A DNA stretch of 13,611 nucleotides from the NCBI GenBank assembly GCA_946803715.1, contig CAMPET010000125.1:140540-154150 (forward strand). Direction: 5' to 3'. The notes under the pieces were generated by a model that saw only the letters and a program-made list of their open reading frames with translations, was not told where the DNA came from and ran no database searches. The position numbers and the translations under genes were made by a program. The stretch is from Beroe ovata. Taxonomy: Eukaryota > Ctenophora > Nuda > Beroida > Beroidae. The number at the start of each line of letters is the position of its first letter. The stretch's first letter is position 1. This document shows, piece by piece, positions 7,470 to 13,611 of this stretch.

Positions 7470-7505
7470 GGGCAATATAGTGGGCAATATAGAGGGCAAT
7501 ATATT
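7470..7505. repeat. 12-bp tandem repeat, three copies
   Basis: GGGCAATATA starts at 7470, 7482 and 7494, with the last two bases of each unit varying (GT, GA, TT). Confidence 0.9.
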
Positions 7506-8641
7506 GGACAGCAGCTAGGTACCAGGAGAAGGAAGTGGAAGAGTTTGTGGGTAGGAATGTGCAATAGGGAGACAGGAGATATGCCAGGCATGCCCATTAC
7601 TGAGAGAGGTACAGACAGTCGCTACTGCCCACTGATATATCGCATGAACAGCCGAAAACACCATCGTAGAATCTCAAACTATTTCATCGAAATGATATCC
7701 GTAACTGGGAGAGGTCTCATGGAATGGAATGGTAGAACTGACATGACTTGATGTGTGTTATCTTGAGATGTGGCATTTGCTATGATGGCATAAAAAAGAG
7801 ATTCTTGACAAAAAACTAGGCAAATGATCTCACAGTTTTCGAAAGAAGGGTAGTCGACGCTGACCGCGCTCATTACTAACCGCTAGAGAGTGATGCGCTT
7901 CTGGGTCTCTTTGTCATAATAAAACTGTGTAGGTGTGTTCTCTGATCATTCCGCTGTCACAGCTTCACTGCTCATCTGTCATGTTTATCCTAGAAATATA
8001 GAATATACAAATCTGTCATGTTTATCCTAGAAATATAGAATATAGAAATCTGTCATGTTTATCCTAGAAATATGGGGAGTGTGGGGCAAACTGAAATAAT
8101 GAATAAATGATCTTCTAACAATAAGCCTATTATCATCGACAATCGCCTAGTATAGAGCAGTGTTGGTAAGTGCCTGGTAAGTGCTGGTAAGATGTGCCTA
8201 ACGGTACAATCAAATGACTGGCATGTTAAAAAATGGTGTCACAAAGCGTAACCGGTAATACTGATAACACGCTGTAAGGAATGTGCGTTTGCTGCCTCAT
8301 TTGCTTCCTATACCGCCCTGCCAAAGCAGTAACCTAATTACCATATCATAACAATACACCGGTAATCAAGAATAATCGAGTTAGTGGTAATCAAATCCGT
8401 TCACTGATTTGCAGAATACTGTCAATAATAACGGTGGTGTCAATGTGTCAGCAAGCGGGAGGAGGAATGAAATATAATTCAGTACCCGACTTGAAATCAT
8501 GATCACAGGATCGAGGAAACCATGATATTGATCATACCACGAGAGTCAAGGGGGGATGATTGATGAAACAGGATTTGTGATGAGTTATGAGATTTCCAGG
8601 AAGGAAACACAGAAGTATCACGTCTCTTGCTGGATCTTATA
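7506..8641. other. Non-coding stretch with a 37-bp tandem repeat
   Basis: No gene is supported; the open frames at 7545-7873 look random on both strands. The region holds the 37-bp repeat at 7974-8073 and a short TGGTAAGTGC cluster near 8163-8192. Confidence 0.6.
7974..8073. repeat. 37-bp tandem repeat, about 2.7 copies
   Basis: Units start ATCTGTCATGTTTATCC at 7974, 8011 and 8048. Copies 1 and 2 differ at a single visible base near the unit end (ATACAA versus ATAGAA). There are no spacers, so it is a minisatellite and not a CRISPR. Confidence 0.93.
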
Positions 8642-8657
8642 CACTCAGTTTCTTCTA

Positions 8658-8766
8658 TAAGAAACTGTCTATAAGAAACTGAGCCTAGGATTTCCGAAAA
8701 TTTAAGAAACTTAGCCTAGGATCCTGGAAAAATTAAGAAACTCCGTTGATTTACAATTAAGAAACT
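8658..8766. repeat. Left subterminal repeat array of the MITE-like element
   Basis: TAAGAAACT starts at 8658, 8672, 8703, 8734 and 8758. The copies at 8672, 8703 and 8734 are exactly 31 bp apart, and the first two are followed by AGCCTAGGAT, making a composite unit. Repeats near element ends often serve as transposase binding sites; that role is inferred here. Confidence 0.85.
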
Positions 8767-8841
8767 AATAAACTTTGAGCCTAAAATTCTCAAATTTGTG
8801 TATAGAATCCTAGTACAACGATAATTCTATCAACAGAAAAC

Positions 8842-8871
8842 GTCTGGCACCTGGGGGCTGCGCCTCCAGAC
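8842..8871. repeat. GC-rich hairpin in the centre of the MITE-like element
   Basis: CTGGGGGC (8851-8858) pairs with GCCTCCAG (8862-8869) with one mismatch around loop TGC. An alternative pairing is GTCTGG (8842-8847) with CCAGAC (8866-8871). Its base composition contrasts with the AT-rich surroundings. Confidence 0.75.
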
Positions 8872-9013
8872 CCCGCACCTTCACTTTTATCCGTATACCA
8901 CACATCTGCCACTTCTGATCGGAATTTTGAGAATACCGATGGTGTAGACTACTAAATTTAGTACAACTATGTTGGCTCAAGTAAGTTTCGAAAATTGCTA
9001 TAGGATACAGAAA

Positions 9014-9095
9014 TAAGAAACTGTTAAGAAACTTGTAGGCTCAAAATCGCGGAAAAATAAGAAACCACTAGCCTAGGATTTTGATAAGTTTCTTA
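9014..9095. repeat. Right subterminal repeat array of the MITE-like element
   Basis: TAAGAAACT at 9014 and 9025, a one-mismatch copy at 9058, and an inverted copy AGTTTCTTA at 9087-9095. AGCCTAGGAT recurs at 9070-9079. The internal copies run in the same direction as those on the left side. Confidence 0.83.
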
Positions 9096-9113
9096 TAAAA
9101 AAAACTGAGTGTA

Positions 9114-10231
9114 TTCGAGGGATGATTTACTATCCACGATCATAACCAAAAACGATAGAGTATCTCTCTGAAGAACATAGTAACAATTGTTACTGTACTG
9201 AGATATATGGAACTGGCTACTGCATACTGTATACCAACTTCAATTAGCACATGTCCATAGCCGGTTGTTACGAAACAGAGTAGATCCAAGCAGAAATGGT
9301 CATGTAACAGATCCTAGCCTGTATTACAGAGTCTAGATACTAAAGTACCTACTATATACTATAGTAAGTATGGGTCGCAGGAAGTGTCAAGGAGAGGTGT
9401 CAAACGTGTGCAATCTACTACCACTCTACCTCCACTCAATCATCAAGATTATAGACACAGCTACCCTGTCTCGAATATGTCAAGTTTGTGGAATGTTGCA
9501 GGTATACCTACCAATAATCTAGAATTGACACATGAGAGTTCACTCACCAAGTCTCAACTAGCTGCAACCAAGTAGCGGTACAGTCAGAATCCTATGATCA
9601 TACCTCCTACGCACATGCAGAAACCGATGAAATACACTTCCTTGATAATGTTATCCTGATTTGTAGAACCAGATGCTATTCTACCTAACACATAGCTGTA
9701 CAATAGGTAACCATCACATCACTCGCAACAAGCACAGCTCAAGAAAAGGTTTTCCATCCCACCGCGAAAACTCAACTCGGGGATAATTAATCTCAGTTTA
9801 GGTCCTTCTCGAGATAAAATAATAATTATTTGTTCTAATGTTCTATGAAGTTAGAACTTGCATATGCTATACGGCGTCCAGTACGAATACGGAGTTTGGT
9901 AACATATTGTAACAGTTCAAAACAACCAAGCTTTGTTGAAAGATGTCAGTGTTCATAATTAAGTCTTAAGAAGTATAACACAGGTCTGAGGGAAGGAAAA
10001 GATAGTGAGCAACTAAATTTCAAATTCAACATATACGGTACCAGTTACCAAATGTTACCAGCAGGAGCGTTGGAATAATGTGGGCAGGTGAAGCGGATGT
10101 GTGTGGACAAGATTCAAATATGACAAATCGAGAGATAGCTGGAAAATATAGCGCTCAATTTAAAATATCGCACGTAGAGAAACCTCTCAACATGGTAAAC
10201 CAAATTTTGTCGCTACTGGTCATGTGACCGC

Positions 10232-10232
<1 letters not shown>
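9114..10232. other. Non-coding stretch, no supported gene
   Basis: It contains the 16-bp palindrome at 9179-9194. An ATG frame at 9370-9501 of 44 codons ends at CAG|GTATAC and could be a small first exon, but no following exon in phase was found and it matches nothing I recognise. The rest is AT-rich sequence without structure I can name. Confidence 0.5.
9179..9194. repeat. 16-bp perfect palindrome
   Basis: AGTAACAATTGTTACT is its own reverse complement. Confidence 0.9.

Positions 10233-10267
<35 letters not shown>
10233..10267. repeat. (GT)n microsatellite ending at an unresolved base
   Basis: About 17 GT units, followed by the only N in the window at 10268. The true repeat length is uncertain because the assembly was ambiguous here. 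Confidence 0.97.
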
Positions 10268-10428
10268 NAGTCGCACCCACTCCTACATTTATATGACTCC
10301 CAGTTCACCATGACCATGTGTATGTGTGTACAGGGCGGACCACTTTATAATAGGTACGAACATTGTGTGTCTGACAGGAGAGAAGATACGATGAACATAG
10401 AGTGACATGCGTTACGGAGAGTGTACCA

Positions 10429-10502
10429 AGTTACAGAGATATTGTAACATGCAAAGTTACGGAGATATTGTAACATGCAAAGTTACGGAGATATTGTAAC
10501 AT
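10429..10502. repeat. 26-bp tandem repeat, 2.8 copies, each with an internal inverted repeat
   Basis: Units start AGTTAC at 10429, 10455 and 10481. Within each, GTTAC is followed nine bases later by its reverse complement GTAAC, so every unit can fold. A degenerate fourth copy (CATGCGTTACGGAGA) precedes at about 10407-10420. The units abut directly, without spacers. Confidence 0.92.
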
Positions 10503-12182
10503 CTTCTCGCGTGTGTAACGGTTTGTGACTCGCTCACCCGCTCTTTCTCTCTCGGTTTCTCTGATAGGTCATGTTGCCGTAACGCACAACTGTCAGGAGC
10601 AACCCTAATTGTTTTCTCGATTGATGTAACAAGCGGTGAAGAGAGATTTCTTAGCAGATTTCTTAGCACTCGGTAACTATATCATCTATATTACTAGTAG
10701 CTGTAGTAACGACAGGTGTCAGCAAAATCACGTGTGTGCGTACTGTGCACATATCTTGCTGTAACTACTCAGAATCGTGCTTTATATCACCTCGCGTAGT
10801 GCGAGGATTTGAAATCAGCAAATCCAGAAATATGCAAAATCGGGGATCAAATCTCCCTGTTTTTTTCGGAAAGAGAGATAGGGAGAAACCCTCAAAAACT
10901 TCAAACTAAAAAAATGAAGCAACATATTCAAATGAAGCCCGATATATAAAAACATACATACAATTACATTCCCGGAAGGTATGGCAGCATGCTGCGTACA
11001 CCCTCTCCTATGTTAAGTGGTGTACTTTTTGATCTCACACATAATGCCAGGTTTCTAGGTTTCTAGTACACAAGAACACTAGGTTTCTAGTACACTCATA
11101 ATTTCCGAGGGTGCTTGGTTTTACTGCTACTGCTTATTGTCACTATAGGTTACATAGGCCCTGGACTCATGATTGATAACAGACGCAAGCCCCAGCCCTT
11201 ACTATAGGTATAACCATGATTATGGGCATAGACTTGACACCCTAGGTAGTGTACAGCTACTATACTAGAGTAGAGAGTATAGATCAAGTCGTCTGGGAAC
11301 GAGTAGATGGGAACAATTGTAGACAAGTAGGATCTAGACCCTGGATCATAATATGCATATTGCATAACGGCATTATTGGTGTATATAGGAGAAAAAGCTT
11401 CTGTGTTACCAGGTTACTTACCTAACTATGGGATTTGTTATCGATGAGATGCTAGAATAGAAAGCGCTATCCACATAAGTGGCAAGGGTGAGAAGTGGGA
11501 AACAGACTAGAGAATGTCGATGTGGGCGAAGTAACAAGCGTGAATGAAAAAAAGAGATTGCAGATAGAAATTGCAGATAGATGAAAGCTAGGGGTGACAA
11601 TGATGGGACAGATCTGCAGAGAAATTTCTACAAACATCAAAGAAAAAGAGGTTGTTGTGTATATGAAACACATAAAGACGTTCACAAGGACCTCACATTG
11701 GTCCAGCCAGGCATATTATGGTGTGGACAAAACCTGGACAAAGAGTGGAAAGTGAAATGTACAGAGCCGGGGCTATTGTCTTGTATATGTGGGCGTGGAT
11801 CTCACTGTACATAATTTATACGCTGCCATCGCCCAGCTTTGGTATATAAGAGGGGAAATGACTGGCGTTAGGCTGACGATGCTGGAGTTACGAATAGAGG
11901 TCTTGTTGGGGGACTGAAAATGAAAACGATGGGGTTATCCTCAAATCCAATCAGCTATAATATGGAGCAGACATAACTTTCTAAATCGTTATTACAAATC
12001 GAATTGCATGATTATGCCAAGAAACCGAATATACGTCATCATTGCAAATGCATATACCATGACTTGAGCAGTAATTTTCTTTATCCAAGGTATAACTTGC
12101 TACATTACTAGGTTAAACGATGGTCAGTGTTACCAATGTCTTTCTCACTAGACTATTCATGCTATTGTGTTCAGAAATGCCC

Positions 12183-12209
12183 CCATGGTAATCGGTGCTT
12201 TTACCATGG
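12183..12209. repeat. 9-bp perfect inverted repeat
   Basis: CCATGGTAA (12183-12191) and TTACCATGG (12201-12209) are reverse complements around a nine-base loop. Confidence 0.85.
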
Positions 12210-12352
12210 TAACCTATTGAACCCCCTGTGTCACGCGCACACAAACACACGCACGCACACATAGGTACGCTTACCCATTATACAAGTTGAAGTAGTCAGA
12301 CAACATCATATGAGTATGACAGATGCAGGGATAGGGATCATTAATAGATTAC

Positions 12353-12374
12353 CTACTACTACTACTACTACTAC
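12353..12374. repeat. (CTA)7 microsatellite
   Basis: Seven uninterrupted CTA units in AT-rich non-coding sequence. Confidence 0.93.
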
Positions 12375-12990
12375 AAAACGTTATAGCGGACGTGCGGGCA
12401 TACAACAACCATGATGTACCTACCCTATAGACAAATCGATAGAGTTTGACAAATAGCTAGCTAGGAATATTATAGATTCAGTGTGAGGGGGGTATCAGCT
12501 GTGCTTTAGGTCAACTATAGATGTACCTAATATAGATGTACCTATATCGGTTCGGTTACAACTATCTAGCTATGGGGGTTTCTCGATCATACAGCACCAA
12601 GGTATGAATAATCAGATGGAAATCAAAGTGGGGGTGCAATTTGTGTTTCCTTTGATCATCGTGGCGAGCTCCTGTCTTATTCCTGAGCTGAATCAAACTA
12701 ATTTTCGTGATTACATAATTGGGAGATTAATAACCACTTCAAAGAATGCCATATCAAAGATGTGAAATTTTCCGGCATTTTTATTCTACGAATCGGGCGG
12801 ATAAAAATGAAATTGACGAATCACATTCTGAATATCCCACATGACAGATCTAGCAATTCACTGGGAAGGGAGGATCGCTAGATGATAGAAAATCATAATT
12901 GTGACATATTATCTCACTGGCACAAATTCTAAATCATCCATGGAACAATTCTATCTGAGATGGAGTTGTTCCGATAGGTGATCGCCAAAA

Positions 12991-13611
12991 ACTATTCTTT
13001 TGGTTTAAAAACAGAAGAGAGACTCTGAAGAAGGTAGGCTCTCTCCAACTTAACCCTCCGTATATACTCGGAGCTATACCCTCCACTAAGTGAACAATTG
13101 AGCGAGCACTTTAGGCACTTCCACGGTTTGTGGCAATTCACCGCGCTCACACACAAACTCACGAAGTTTCTCTTTGATGTGACATAATCCATTTGATGTG
13201 TGACACAATGTGTGTGACATATCCATTATGGCCGAATGCGGGCACAAGTCTATAACGTAGGCATTCTACTATACCGGATCTGAGCCCAAGCGAGTTGTAT
13301 GAAATACAATGAGTTGAAATGGGGATTTTAACTCTTAAAAACATTGACAAAACATTGACAAAACCAAATCTTGAAGCCAACACATGTTTGGGGATATATT
13401 GAAAATGGACAGAAAGCCTACGCGATGTTGGGGCAAGCGTACTATATAATACCTATCACGCAAGCTCATACAATAGGGCGACACATGTCTGCCAAAATAG
13501 GACTCATGATATATACTGAGTGACAGGTCCAAAACACATACACACATACCAAGAAAATGATTGTTAGCGCCCCACGTATCATTCCCTCCACACACACACC
13601 CACACACACAC
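12991..13611. other. Window end, non-coding, finishing in a CA repeat
   Basis: Long minus-strand frames at 12992-13192, 13159-13383 and 13335-13607 overlap, have atypical composition and show no domain. ACATTGACAAA is doubled near 13340-13360. The window ends in an interrupted CA repeat (about 13588-13611), mirroring the CA repeat at the start. Confidence 0.6.

Larger units (their letters stand above)
8642..9111. mobile_element. MITE-like element, 470 bp, terminal inverted repeats and TA target duplication
   Basis: The first 25 bases, starting CACTCAGTTT and ending ATAAGAAACT, match the reverse complement of the last 25 with two differences. A TA flanks each end (8640-8641 and 9112-9113), as with Tc1/mariner-type insertion. 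The interior has no open frame for a transposase, so it is non-autonomous. It contains subterminal TAAGAAACT repeats on both sides and a GC-rich hairpin near its centre (8851-8869). The family assignment rests only on the TA and the inverted ends. Confidence 0.75.
10503..12990. other. Non-coding stretch, no supported gene
   Basis: No gene is supported. The 77-codon frame at 11581-11814 has no recognisable domain. Small repeats are frequent: AGATTTCTTAGC doubled near 10645, AGGTTTCTAG three times near 11049-11090, TATAGATGTACCTA doubled at 12516-12544, an imperfect CA tract at 12233-12261, and (CTA)7 at 12353-12374. GTAAC occurs unusually often between 10500 and 10770. Confidence 0.6.

Noticed and set aside
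7974-8073. CRISPR-like spaced repeats
   Set aside because: The 37-bp units abut directly with no spacers, and the host is eukaryotic.
10429-10502. CRISPR or attachment-site array
   Set aside because: The 26-bp units are contiguous and lack unique spacers.
11581-11814. A 77-codon plus-strand frame with several cysteines
   Set aside because: The cysteine spacing fits no zinc-binding or secreted pattern I know, and no splice partner was seen.
13335-13607. A 90-codon minus-strand frame
   Set aside because: It starts within the CA repeat, its Cys/Val-rich beginning is a translation of simple repeat, and it shows no domain.
1-13611. tRNA, rRNA, or viral and retroelement coding sequence
   Set aside because: No tRNA B-box (GGTTCGANTCC type) and no reverse transcriptase, integrase, transposase or capsid motif was seen in any frame read. 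A tRNAscan or profile search would be a stronger test.

Overview
The window looks like animal (metazoan) nuclear DNA. Reading frames are short and interrupted, the GT-AG introns are small (about 105 to 500 bp), there are (CA)n, (TG)n and (CTA)n microsatellites, one transposon-like element with inverted ends, and no sign of operons or ribosome binding sites. One gene carries an animal-type domain pair: a cold-shock domain followed by two CCHC zinc knuckles with LIN28 spacing. The species cannot be fixed from the sequence. The compact introns would suit a sponge or another invertebrate, but that is only a guess. Both ends run into CA repeats, so this may be a whole small contig broken at microsatellites; there is one N at 10268.

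Layout. (1) About 50-483, plus strand: the 3' end of a charged, helical protein gene, two exons, with two copies of an A[FY]xxWLxxKxK motif that suggest the CCDC34/CCDC181/MAP9-like microtubule and cilium families. Its beginning lies off the window. (2) 484-2116: intergenic space between two convergent genes, with a strong GC-rich inverted repeat near 1420. (3) 2117-4110, minus strand: a complete five-exon LIN28-like RNA-binding protein gene, which I reconstruct as 324 residues. Exon phases agree at all four junctions, and the inferred splice between exons 2 and 3 creates an Asp-Arg-Cys-Phe-Asn-Cys junction that matches LIN28. (4) 4111 to about 5160: upstream region of that gene, with inverted repeats, a perfect GC palindrome and a CRE-like TGACGTCA. 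(5) About 5160-13611: no convincing gene. It holds a 470-bp MITE-like element (8642-9111, TA target duplication), three short tandem arrays (12, 37 and 26 bp units), palindromes and microsatellites.

How the parts relate. The two genes face each other tail to tail and need not work together. The LIN28-like protein would bind RNA through its cold-shock domain and zinc knuckles; in known animals LIN28 blocks let-7 microRNA maturation and also binds mRNAs. This copy is unusual in its long Ser/Thr-rich N-terminus, its short linker between domains, its Pro/Ser/Thr- and Gln-rich C-terminus, and in possible alternative splice sites that would remove the zinc knuckles or the tail. All exon calls are manual readings and no transcript evidence was available.
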